A stretch of DNA of 53,988 nt, from the NCBI GenBank assembly GCA_018645005.1, contig JABGPJ010000080.1, positions 1-53,988 on the forward strand. Direction: 5' to 3'. Shown one piece after another: positions 34,360 through 41,829 of the stretch. Below the pieces are notes generated by a model, which saw only the letters and a program-made list of their open reading frames with translations, did not search any database and had not been told where the DNA came from. The DNA comes from Deltaproteobacteria bacterium. GTDB lineage: Bacteria; SAR324; XYD2-FULL-50-16. How positions within the stretch are numbered: the stretch's first letter is position 1; each line of letters starts with the position of its first letter. The position numbers were made by a program, and so were the translations under genes.

Positions 34360-34560
34360 GTGAAGAAGGTTGATCAAAATATCAAAGAATCGCTGAAGCT
34401 GGCCGATGTCATGGTTGAGCTTGCCAACAAAGGCGACGCTGAGAGAGAAGACAGTGGTTGTGGGGTATTGTACGGTGTCATGCTCGATTCTGCCTATAAA
34501 ATAAAAAAACTGGCAGAAACGGAGAAAGAGGCACATGCTAGAAAGGGCTGGTTCAAATGA
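34360..34560 (+). CDS. Small protein heading the reverse-rubrerythrin operon
   Basis: A 66-aa predicted helical protein starting at GTG 34360, with AAGG eight bases upstream. Charged helices (NIKESLKLADVMVELANKGD; DSAYKIKKLAETEKEAHARKGW) flank a short DSGCGVLYGV turn with the only cysteine. I cannot name a family with certainty. Its place as first gene ahead of three rubredoxin/diiron genes suggests an accessory role in peroxide defence. Confidence 0.7.
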   Translation: MKKVDQNIKESLKLADVMVELANKGDAEREDSGCGVLYGVMLDSAYKIKKLAETEKEAHARKGWFK

Positions 34561-34629
34561 ACCGGAGTTTGTTTTTTTTGATTTACTGTTGTGAAATCAA
34601 TCTTTTTAATTTTTTCTATGGAGAATAAA

Positions 34630-35175
34630 ATGAAAAAATGGGTATGTTCAGTATGTGGATACGTTCACGAAGGCGACCAGCCTCCTGCAGAATGTCCGCA
34701 ATGTAAAGCGACTGCTGATAAGTTCAGTGAGCAACAAACCGGGCCTCTTGCCTGGGCAGATGAACATGTAATCGGCGTAGCCAAAGATGTGGATCCTGAA
34801 ATTCTGGAAGGGCTGAGGGCCAATTTCACCGGTGAGTGTACCGAAGTCGGTATGTATCTGGCGATGAGCCGTCAGGCAGACCGTGAAGGGTATCCCGAAG
34901 TCGCAGAAGCCTACAAGCGCATTGCCTATGAAGAGGCAGACCACGCCTCAAGATTTGCCGAACTGCTGGGTGAAGTTGTCTGGGCGGATACCAAGAAAAA
35001 TCTTGAGGCCAGAGTTGAAGCTGAGCATGGTGCTTGTCAGGGCAAGAAAAACCTGGCAACCAAGGCCAAGCAGCTGAACTACGATGCTATTCACGATACT
35101 GTACACGAAATGTGTAAAGATGAGGCCCGCCATGGATCCGCATTTGCAGGCTTGTTGAAACGATACTTCGGATAA
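34630..35175 (+). CDS. Reverse rubrerythrin (N-terminal rubredoxin, C-terminal diiron domain)
   Basis: A 181-aa protein with a rubredoxin module first ([23 protein letters not shown]; residues 1-40) and a ferritin-like domain after ([51 protein letters not shown]). This reversed order is known from anaerobes, where such proteins act as NADH-linked peroxide or oxygen reductases. I start at the ATG at 34630 after TGGAGAA. The last six codons and stop are duplicated in tandem just downstream (35155-35196). Confidence 0.94.
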   Translation: MKKWVCSVCGYVHEGDQPPAECPQCKATADKFSEQQTGPLAWADEHVIGVAKDVDPEILEGLRANFTGECTEVGMYLAMSRQADREGYPEVAEAYKRIAYEEADHASRFAELLGEVVWADTKKNLEARVEAEHGACQGKKNLATKAKQLNYDAIHDTVHEMCKDEARHGSAFAGLLKRYFG

Positions 35176-35196
35176 TTGAAACGATACTTCGGATAA
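35155..35196 (+). repeat. 21-bp perfect tandem duplication across a stop codon
   Basis: The 21 bases at 35155-35175, which encode the last six residues and stop of the reverse rubrerythrin, are repeated exactly at 35176-35196. The second copy is untranslated. It looks like a recent replication slip. Confidence 0.9.
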
Positions 35197-35204
35197 TATC
35201 GTTT

Positions 35205-35229
35205 AATCCCCGGTTTTCAACCGGGGATT
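35205..35229 (+). terminator. Strong hairpin inside the operon
   Basis: AATCCCCGGTT pairs with AACCGGGGATT across a 3-nt loop, 30 nt after the reverse-rubrerythrin stop. No U-run follows. It may stabilise the upstream message or reduce readthrough into the next gene. Confidence 0.5.
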
Positions 35230-35288
35230 ACTAAATCGACAGAAGAAAAACCCAAACAGAAGCCGTTTTACCAACAATGGAGTCAGAA

Positions 35289-35765
35289 ATGTATCATAAA
35301 TTTAATGCAAAAGAAATTTTGGAAATGGCCGAACAGATCGAAAAAAACGGCTACCTATTCTATAAAAAAGCAGCCAACGATGTCGCAGGTGCTGAGATTA
35401 AAAAATTCCTGCTTGAACTGGCCGAAATGGAAGTGGGTCATGAAAAGATTTTTATTGAATTGAAAAGCCAGTTGACAGCTAAAGAAAAAGAAGAGGTTGT
35501 GTTTGATCCGAATGAAGAAACAGGTGCTTATCTGCAGGCTTTGGCAGACACGCGTGTCTTTTATGAAAAAGAAATCGACACAACATCCCCGGAAGAAGTG
35601 TTAAAAGCCGCTATAATTGCAGAGAAAGATTCGATTGTTTTTTATCTCGGGATGAAAGATATGGTTCCCGCAGAACATGGAAAAGCCATGATTGATAATA
35701 TTATCAAGGAAGAGATGAAACATATTCAAGTTATCAGTAACCAACTGCTGAAATACAAAATATAA
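35289..35765 (+). CDS. Ferritin-like (rubrerythrin-family) protein
   Basis: A 158-aa ferritin-like protein. Ligand helices: MAEQIEKNGYLFYKKAA with LAEMEVGHEKIF, and AIIAEKDSIVFYLGM with IIKEEMKHIQV. It lacks a rubredoxin domain. I start at the ATG at 35289, preceded by TGGAG; an ATG at 35277 adds four residues. Rubredoxin follows after 89 nt. Confidence 0.88.
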   Translation: MYHKFNAKEILEMAEQIEKNGYLFYKKAANDVAGAEIKKFLLELAEMEVGHEKIFIELKSQLTAKEKEEVVFDPNEETGAYLQALADTRVFYEKEIDTTSPEEVLKAAIIAEKDSIVFYLGMKDMVPAEHGKAMIDNIIKEEMKHIQVISNQLLKYKI

Positions 35766-35845
35766 TGCTGCAGGCTGAACCAGAAAGAATTCTTCCACAA
35801 AATCCACTGCTTGAAGAAGAACGAAAAAATGAAAAAAACAAATAG
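35765..35845 (+). CDS. Possible 26-aa mini-gene between ferritin-like protein and rubredoxin
   Basis: The ATG overlaps the preceding stop (TAATG), as in translational coupling. The 26-codon frame is highly charged and ends inside the rubredoxin ribosome site. It may be a leader peptide or merely coupling. There is no homology I can recall. Confidence 0.3.
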   Translation: MLQAEPERILPQNPLLEEERKNEKNK

Positions 35846-35854
35846 GAGATAAAA

Positions 35855-36016
35855 ATGGACAAATATATTTGTGCGACCTGCGACTACGTATACGATCCTG
35901 AATTGGGTGATCCTGATAACGGTGTTGCTCCCGGAACCTCTTTTGCCGATATTCCTGATGATTGGGAATGCCCTCTTTGTGGAGTCGATAAAGACGACTT
36001 TGACAAGGAGAGCTAG
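35855..36016 (+). CDS. Rubredoxin
   Basis: A 53-aa rubredoxin with [14 protein letters not shown] and [11 protein letters not shown] knuckles and the usual DDWECP segment. AGGAG lies six bases before the ATG. It closes the reverse-rubrerythrin operon and is the likely one-electron carrier for its diiron proteins. Confidence 0.96.
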   Translation: MDKYICATCDYVYDPELGDPDNGVAPGTSFADIPDDWECPLCGVDKDDFDKES

Positions 36017-36023
36017 GTCTGAA

Positions 36024-36070
36024 AAAGGGCGTTTAGGATCACCAAAGGGCGTTTAAGATCACAAAAGGGA
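36024..36070. repeat. 20-bp tandem repeat, about 2.3 units
   Basis: AAAGGGCGTTTAGGATCACC is followed directly by AAAGGGCGTTTAAGATCACA and a partial AAAGGGA. It lies between rubredoxin and cydA. The remainder of that 337-bp gap shows only a doubtful 38-codon frame (36124-36240) and a possible TAAAAT -10 box near 36307. Confidence 0.7.
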
Positions 36071-36353
36071 TCTCTCTATCCATCCGCATCGAACCGGATC
36101 ATTCGGGTTCAATCCTCCTTGTTATGAAACATGAACCTCAAGCCAGAATTATTACATCTAAACCGGGAGAACAAGCCCATTCCTGGACTGAGGCGGTGAT
36201 TCCCTCAGACCTGTTTGAGAATGCAGCAGCTTTGGGATGAATAATTTTGAGGGATTCAGGTTCCCCATTTTTTAAAAATCTCTTCTTGAAGACACCTTAA
36301 AGTGTGTAAAATAGAACTGAATCGATATCGAAATTTTATTGGAGAAAACGGTC

Positions 36354-37676
36354 ATGGACGCTGTTTTGCTAGCAAGAATCCAGTTTGCAGTCACCATCGG
36401 ATTTCACTATATTTTCCCCCCAATTACGTTGGGGCTGACTGCACTGATTTCTATTTTTCTTGGATTGCATCTCAAGACAAAAAATGAGCTCTACGATAAA
36501 ATCGCCCAATTCTGGATCAGTATTCTTATTGTTGTCTTCTCGATTGGTGTTGCCACCGGGATCGTGATGGAGTTTCAATTTGGAACCAACTGGGAGAAAT
36601 ACTCTCGCTTTGTAGGGGATATATTCGGGGCACCTTTGGCAGCGGAAGGGGTGTTCGCTTTCTTTATGGAATCAACATTTTTAGGGATATTGGTTTTTGG
36701 AAAGAAAAAGGTTTCTCAGAAAACCTATTTTATGTCGTCGTTGTTTGTCACGCTCGGCTCTATACTCTCGGCTTTCTGGATCATTGCAGCTAACTCCTGG
36801 CAACAGACACCAACCGCCTATACCATCGTAAATGGCAGAGCTGAACTGACTGACTTTTTTGCAGCCGTTTTTAATCCATCCACAATCCCCAGATTTACCC
36901 ATGCCGTTGTCGGAGGTTGGATAGCCGGCGCTTTTTTTGTGGCAGGTTTGAGTGCCTACTTTCTCCTCAAGAAACAACATCTGGATTTTGCCAAAAAATC
37001 AATTAAAATTGCATTGATATTCGCTCTGGTCAGTTCCGCCCTGCAGATTGAACTGGGGCATGTACACGCGATTCAAGTGAGCCAGACACAGCCGGAAAAA
37101 ATGGCCGCTTTTGAAGCATTGTTTGAAACCCGGAAAAACGCACCCATGGTTCTGATGGGGATCCCCAATGAAGAAGAACAGACCATTGACTATGAAGTCA
37201 GTATTCCGGGTCTTCTCAGTTTTTTAGTGGGATTTGACACTGATATTGAGATCAAAGGCCTCAACGAATTCAAAAAAGAGGATCAACCACCGATTATGAT
37301 CCCGTTTTTCTCTTACCGTATCATGGTGGGCCTCGGCTTTTATTTTATCATGATGGCTTTGATCGGAATCTACCTTTATTGGAAGGAGATCCTTGATAAA
37401 AGTAAGTGGTACCTGACGCTTTTACTGTATTCTGTGCCGCTGCCCATTATTGCCAATGAAATGGGTTGGATTGCTGCAGAGGTTGGCAGACAGCCCTGGA
37501 TTGTCTACCATGAGTTAAGAACTGCTGATGCCATCTCGACCGTGGTTTCGGCGGGTGAAATCCTGTTTTCCCTTATTCTTTTCAGTGGATTATATCTCGT
37601 TATCTTCGTATTGTTTGTATTTCTGATATCAAAAAAGATGAAAAAAGGACCCGATTTGGCTCAGACAGGATACTAA
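36354..37676 (+). CDS. cydA: Cytochrome bd oxidase subunit I
   Basis: A 440-aa membrane subunit that reduces oxygen with quinol electrons. The haem b595 ligand lies in TIGFHYIFPP. VATGIVMEFQFGTNW and EMGWIAAEVGRQPWIVY carry the conserved haem and proton-path residues. The Q-loop is short, as in the CIO-type enzymes. I use the ATG at 36354 after GGAGA. A repeat element (37687-37825) separates it from cydB. It supplies high-affinity oxygen consumption alongside the peroxide and superoxide enzymes. Confidence 0.95.
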   Translation: MDAVLLARIQFAVTIGFHYIFPPITLGLTALISIFLGLHLKTKNELYDKIAQFWISILIVVFSIGVATGIVMEFQFGTNWEKYSRFVGDIFGAPLAAEGVFAFFMESTFLGILVFGKKKVSQKTYFMSSLFVTLGSILSAFWIIAANSWQQTPTAYTIVNGRAELTDFFAAVFNPSTIPRFTHAVVGGWIAGAFFVAGLSAYFLLKKQHLDFAKKSIKIALIFALVSSALQIELGHVHAIQVSQTQPEKMAAFEALFETRKNAPMVLMGIPNEEEQTIDYEVSIPGLLSFLVGFDTDIEIKGLNEFKKEDQPPIMIPFFSYRIMVGLGFYFIMMALIGIYLYWKEILDKSKWYLTLLLYSVPLPIIANEMGWIAAEVGRQPWIVYHELRTADAISTVVSAGEILFSLILFSGLYLVIFVLFVFLISKKMKKGPDLAQTGY

Positions 37677-37686
37677 CAGCTTGATC

Positions 37687-37825
37687 AGGGATCGTCCAAA
37701 AATAACTTGGCCTAAGCTGTCCGTAAAAGTCCCTTAAAGACCGGACATTTTGCTGACAGAATGCCACAGCAACGTGTTTCCTTTTCATCAATGGGAAACA
37801 CTTGAGTAATTTTTGAGCCGACCCT
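37687..37825 (+). repeat. Palindromic element family 1 (long form) between cydA and cydB
   Basis: A 139-bp copy from AGGGATCGTCC to GAGCCGACCCT. It mixes the short-form left arm (AACTTGGCCTAAGCTGTCCG) with the long-form right arm holding GTGTTTCC/GGGAAACAC. It sits inside the cyd operon, so the transcript must read through it or a separate promoter must serve cydB. Confidence 0.9.
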
Positions 37826-37897
37826 TAGATGTGCCAGTCAATAGATAAAATATTGAAATGAGAAATTAATAACGGATATAATCATGAAGGAGAAAAG

Positions 37898-38884
37898 ATG
37901 GATCTAAATATAGTCTGGTTTATTCTAATTGGCTTTTTACTGGTTGGCTACGCGATTCTGGATGGTTTCGATCTGGGGGTCGGGATTCTACAAATTTTTG
38001 CCAAAAAAGAAGCGGACAAGAATGCCATGCGTGAGTCAATTGAACCATTCTGGGACGGGAACGAAGTCTGGTTGTTGACTGGCGGGGGTGCTATTTTTGC
38101 TGCTTTTCCACATGTCTATGCAACCGTCTTCAGTGGTTTTTATATAGCGATGATACTCTTGCTGGTTGGCTTGATTTTCAGGGCCCTTTCCATTGAGTTC
38201 AGAAACCAGGTGGATTCTCAGGCTTGGAAAAACTTTTGGGATAAGGCGTTCTCCATATCAAGTCTGGTGGTTGCCTTACTGTTAGGTGTGGCGTTGGGAA
38301 ATATTTTTATTGGTATTCCGCTGGACGGTGAAATGAATTTTACCGGATCATTTTTTACACTGTTACGCCCGGTCCCGCTTTTTGTCGGGCTGACAGGCGT
38401 GCTCATGATCAGCCTGCAGGGAGCCGCCTACCTGCTTTTAAAAACGGACCAGGATCTTTATGTGTCTGCGCAGTCCTGGGTCAGGAAAAGTTGGCTTCTG
38501 TTCATCGTTTTCACCGTCCTGACGACTGTTATCACAGCAATGACAGATTATTCAAAAATAGGGCTTCTATTCAGCAGTTTTTGGGGGTATCTGGCGACTG
38601 TTTTACTTCTGGCAGGTGTGATTCTGGTACCCCGGTTTCTGAAAAGAGAAGCCAACTTTCGTGTCTTCCTCTCCTCTTCTCTGATAATCGTGGCAATGTT
38701 TCTGATTGTAGGTGCGACAATCTTTCCCAATATGGTCCCGGCACTGATACCTGATTACAGTCTGGATATTTATAATGCCGCGTCCAGCCAGAGGACCTTA
38801 TTTGCGATGCTGGTCATCGCTCTCATCGGAATGCCGATTGTTTTAGCCTATTCGACCTTTGTGTACAGAGTATTTCGTAAGTAA
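37898..38884 (+). CDS. cydB: Cytochrome bd oxidase subunit II
   Basis: A 328-aa membrane protein with about eight hydrophobic segments. Family motifs: GYAILDGFDLGVG, EPFWDGNEVWLLTGGGAIFAAFP, FRALSIEFR and GATIFPNMVPA. AAGGAG precedes the ATG. With CydA it forms the bd oxidase. Confidence 0.96.
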   Translation: MDLNIVWFILIGFLLVGYAILDGFDLGVGILQIFAKKEADKNAMRESIEPFWDGNEVWLLTGGGAIFAAFPHVYATVFSGFYIAMILLLVGLIFRALSIEFRNQVDSQAWKNFWDKAFSISSLVVALLLGVALGNIFIGIPLDGEMNFTGSFFTLLRPVPLFVGLTGVLMISLQGAAYLLLKTDQDLYVSAQSWVRKSWLLFIVFTVLTTVITAMTDYSKIGLLFSSFWGYLATVLLLAGVILVPRFLKREANFRVFLSSSLIIVAMFLIVGATIFPNMVPALIPDYSLDIYNAASSQRTLFAMLVIALIGMPIVLAYSTFVYRVFRK

Positions 38885-38937
38885 AGTCAGCTACATGAAT
38901 TTAGTGAGATGTTTTCACACCCATATTTTTATTGGAA

Positions 38938-38966
38938 TCGGCCTTCTTTATTGAAAGAAGTGCCGA
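38938..38966 (+). terminator. Hairpin after cydB
   Basis: TCGGCCTTCTTT and AAAGAAGTGCCGA form a long stem with one bulge, followed by ATCTTTAATTA. It is a plausible terminator for cydAB. Confidence 0.6.
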
Positions 38967-39074
38967 ATCTTTAATTAGAACAACCCAAAAACTCTCCCAT
39001 TCGGTTCCCCTGCGGGGGATTGGTAATGTATGCAGGGAAGTGAGGATTTGGGATTATCACTTAGTCACGCTATT

Positions 39075-39998
39075 ATGGAAGTTAAAATTGAATCTGTTGA
39101 GGATGTTTCCCAAGCTTTAGAAAACCAGGGATATATCAGTTCGACAGAAATATCTACTATTGTCTATCTCGCTATCAAGATGCAGCGCCCGATAATGGTT
39201 GAGGGTCCGGCGGGTGTTGGTAAAACCGAATTGGCAAAATCTTTGTCAAAGGCTTTGAAGCTGGAGTTGATTCAGCTGCAGTGCTACGAAGGGCTGGATG
39301 AAACCAAGGCAATCTACGAATGGGAATATGCCAAGCAACTTCTTTATACACAGATTTTAAAAGAGAAAATCAGCGAAGTGATTGGTTCTGCTGACGACTT
39401 GAATGAATCAATTAAAAAACTGGTTAAGCTTGAAGATGCATTTTTTTCTGATCATTTTTTACTTCCCCGTCCACTTTTAAAGGCCATTCGATCCGAAAAA
39501 AGAACTGTTTTACTAATCGATGAAGTGGATAAATCCGATCCGGAATTCGAAGCTTATCTGCTGGAAATACTGAGTACAAATGAAATAACAATTCCGGAGT
39601 TGGGAACTCAGACAGCAAAATCGATCCCGGTTGTGTTTTTAACGTCAAATAATGTCAGAGATTTGAGTGATGCTCTCAAAAGAAGGTGCTTGAATTTGTA
39701 CATTGATTTTCCGTCACAGGAGTTGGAAGTAAAAATAGTCGAAACAAAATTTCCGCAGGCCTCAAAAAAACTGGTGCAGAGACTGGTTCAAGCCATTCAT
39801 GAAATTAGAAAGCTGGAGATTAAGAAAAAACCCTCCATATCCGAAACACTGGATTGGGCGAGTGCTTTACTGACGCTGCAAGTTGAAGATATAACGCCCG
39901 ATGACCTGCAAAAAACACTGGGAATTATCAGTAAGTATAAAACCGATATGGATCAGATTATGGAAGCCGCGGACAAGGTTCTGAGAGAGGTTTCATGA
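39075..39998 (+). CDS. MoxR-family AAA+ ATPase
   Basis: A 307-aa MoxR/CoxD-type chaperone ATPase. It has Walker A GPAGVGKTELAKS, Walker B VLLIDEVDKSDPEFEA and sensor FLTSNNVRDL. I start at the ATG at 39075 because MEVKIESVEDVSQAL matches the usual N-terminus; the frame also opens at 39030. Its stop overlaps the start of the VWA gene. Such pairs help insert metals or activate enzymes; being next to cydAB suggests help with an oxidase or another metalloenzyme. Confidence 0.9.
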   Translation: MEVKIESVEDVSQALENQGYISSTEISTIVYLAIKMQRPIMVEGPAGVGKTELAKSLSKALKLELIQLQCYEGLDETKAIYEWEYAKQLLYTQILKEKISEVIGSADDLNESIKKLVKLEDAFFSDHFLLPRPLLKAIRSEKRTVLLIDEVDKSDPEFEAYLLEILSTNEITIPELGTQTAKSIPVVFLTSNNVRDLSDALKRRCLNLYIDFPSQELEVKIVETKFPQASKKLVQRLVQAIHEIRKLEIKKKPSISETLDWASALLTLQVEDITPDDLQKTLGIISKYKTDMDQIMEAADKVLREVS

Positions 39999-41365
39999 CC
40001 AACATGCTGCTTCAGTTTGTTAACTATCTGAGATATGAAGGATTCCACGTCTCCACCTCAGCCCTGCATAACACCATTTCCTCACTCGAATGGATCAATC
40101 CGCTCAAAAAAGATCAGTTTTATTCAGCTCTGGAAGCCTGCCTGGTTCAGAATATCGGAGAACGCGAAAAATTTGCCAAACATTTCAAGCGATTTTTTGA
40201 AGATAAAACCCCGCTGGAGTTTGAGCATGAAGATACAACCTTTCGCATGCAGGTAGATGAATTCGTAAAAGAAGTCCGCAAGGAAGATGATTATGTGTCA
40301 AAGGTGATCGCAGATTATATAGAAGGCGATGTGCTGGGCCTGATGGAAAATGTTGGGGACGCGAAACCATTTCGGCCCGTATATAATGATGTGGCCTCTG
40401 GTATCGGGATGAGCAAAGAAGAGGTCCGCAAGGAGATTATTAAAAGAATTAACCTCATGGTGGATGCAGCAGAAGATTTCGCTGCTGTATCTTACCATAT
40501 GCCCAGAGAACAACGAGAAACCCTGAGCGCTTTTTTGAAAGAGCACCTCAAAGAGGCCGCCAACCTCCTCAAACAAGATCCTATTAGTGGGCACGGTCGA
40601 CGACACCTGCTGCCCTGGGAAAGACAAAGGTCCATATCCACCATTAGTTTTGACAAAATGACCCTGGATGAGCACGAAAAGGTAAAGGGAGAAGTTGAGA
40701 AAATCGCCCAGAAGTTGAAAGATGCACTGTCCCGTCAGAAGAAAAGAGCCTCAAGAGGGCACATTGATATCAAGAACACCATTCGGTCTTCCATGAAATA
40801 TGGCGGCATACCCTTTAAGGTCAGGATGAAATCCCCCAGCCGCAAAAAGGGAAAAATTGTTGCGTTGTGCGATATTTCGATGTCTGTTGCCTTTGCCGCG
40901 CAGTTTATGCTTTTGTTATTATACAGATTGCAAAACCGGTTTTCTAAAATCCGCTCATTTGTCTTTATCCGCAATACCTTTGAGATATCCCATTTTTTCA
41001 CCAAATATCCTCTGGAAGTGGCTTTGCAGAAAGCGGTTTTAAAACACAATATCGGCATGGGGCAGTTGACTAATTATGGCCGTGCTTTCAAATCATTTCT
41101 GGGGACCTATCCGAATATCATCAATAAGGATACCACGCTATTAATCATGGGAGACGGCCTGAATAACCACAACGATGCGAAAGTCGAATACCTGAAGGAA
41201 ATGGCAGAAAAGGCGGCCAGAACCATCTGGCTCAATCCTGAAGAACAGAAGTATTGGTATTCCCCCAGTAGTGTTGTTGCAGATTATGAACCGATCTGTA
41301 CCCAGATGGTAGAGTGTGCGACGATCGATCAATTATCAGATTTTGCCAAGAATCTGATCCTTTAA
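39995..41365 (+). CDS. CoxE-like VWA-domain protein
   Basis: A 456-aa partner of the MoxR ATPase, with start and stop codons overlapping (ATGA type). The N-terminal 230 residues are helical. The C-terminal von Willebrand A domain has the MIDAS residues DISMS, the threonine in GQLTNYG and the aspartate in LIMGDGLN. The metal site is intact, so it likely bridges a client and the ATPase. Confidence 0.9.
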   Translation: MTNMLLQFVNYLRYEGFHVSTSALHNTISSLEWINPLKKDQFYSALEACLVQNIGEREKFAKHFKRFFEDKTPLEFEHEDTTFRMQVDEFVKEVRKEDDYVSKVIADYIEGDVLGLMENVGDAKPFRPVYNDVASGIGMSKEEVRKEIIKRINLMVDAAEDFAAVSYHMPREQRETLSAFLKEHLKEAANLLKQDPISGHGRRHLLPWERQRSISTISFDKMTLDEHEKVKGEVEKIAQKLKDALSRQKKRASRGHIDIKNTIRSSMKYGGIPFKVRMKSPSRKKGKIVALCDISMSVAFAAQFMLLLLYRLQNRFSKIRSFVFIRNTFEISHFFTKYPLEVALQKAVLKHNIGMGQLTNYGRAFKSFLGTYPNIINKDTTLLIMGDGLNNHNDAKVEYLKEMAEKAARTIWLNPEEQKYWYSPSSVVADYEPICTQMVECATIDQLSDFAKNLIL

Positions 41366-41577
41366 TTTCCCCAGTCAAGTTATTTCTCGTTGGTTATTCT
41401 CCGGGATACCCCCGAAGTAAAACGTGTTCTGTCAAATTTTCCTGCCTGGTTTTCTCTCTAAAAAATATTTTTTATGGCAGGATATTTTTATTTGGTTAAT
41501 TAAATAGAACGCTATTTTGTTACTATATTGGTCGCAGGCGTAATTCAGTGTGGATGGAAATGGATATGAAATACTTC

Positions 41578-41593
41578 TGGCCCTATCTTTGCT
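41578..41593 (+). promoter_or_regulatory. Possible sigma-54 promoter of the thiol operon
   Basis: The site is TGGCCCT-atct-TTGCT. The -12 half is the classical TTGCT, and the -24 half has two changes. Transcription would start near 41604, 226 nt before the ligase ATG. Confidence 0.45.
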
Positions 41594-41730
41594 GATGAGA
41601 TAGTAAGAATGAAAATACAGGAGCAAGAAAGATAATGCGTCTCAACAGTTTTTGTTGCAATATTCGCTATTGAGCGCTGTATCAGGGGTGATCCTGTGAA
41701 GAAAGCTTTTCAGGGCGTTTTACACAGACA

Positions 41731-41757
41731 AAGTGGTTATTTATGAACGATCCCTAA
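41731..41757 (-). repeat. Orphan end of a family 1 palindromic element
   Basis: The last part, TTATTTATGAACGATCCCTAA, closely matches the inverted end at 7876-7900. No other part of an element is present, so this is a remnant or solo end. Confidence 0.7.
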
Positions 41758-41829
41758 AGATGTAAAGAAGGGTGTCCACTGTTAAGTGATTTTTCTATAG
41801 TAGATAAGACCGATCAATTAAGGATAGAG

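Larger units (their letters stand above)
41366..41829. other. Intergenic region upstream of glutamate-cysteine ligase
   Basis: 464 bp without a gene. It holds a possible sigma-54 promoter (41578-41593), a CCTATC...GATAGTAAGA motif (41582-41608) that also occurs at 12056-12077, and an orphan end of a family 1 repeat (41731-41757). Confidence 0.5.

Noticed and set aside
36024-36070. Short direct repeats as a CRISPR array
   Set aside because: Units are immediately adjacent without spacers and no cas gene is present.
36124-36240. 38-codon frame upstream of cydA
   Set aside because: The composition is plausible but there is no ribosome site or neighbour support.
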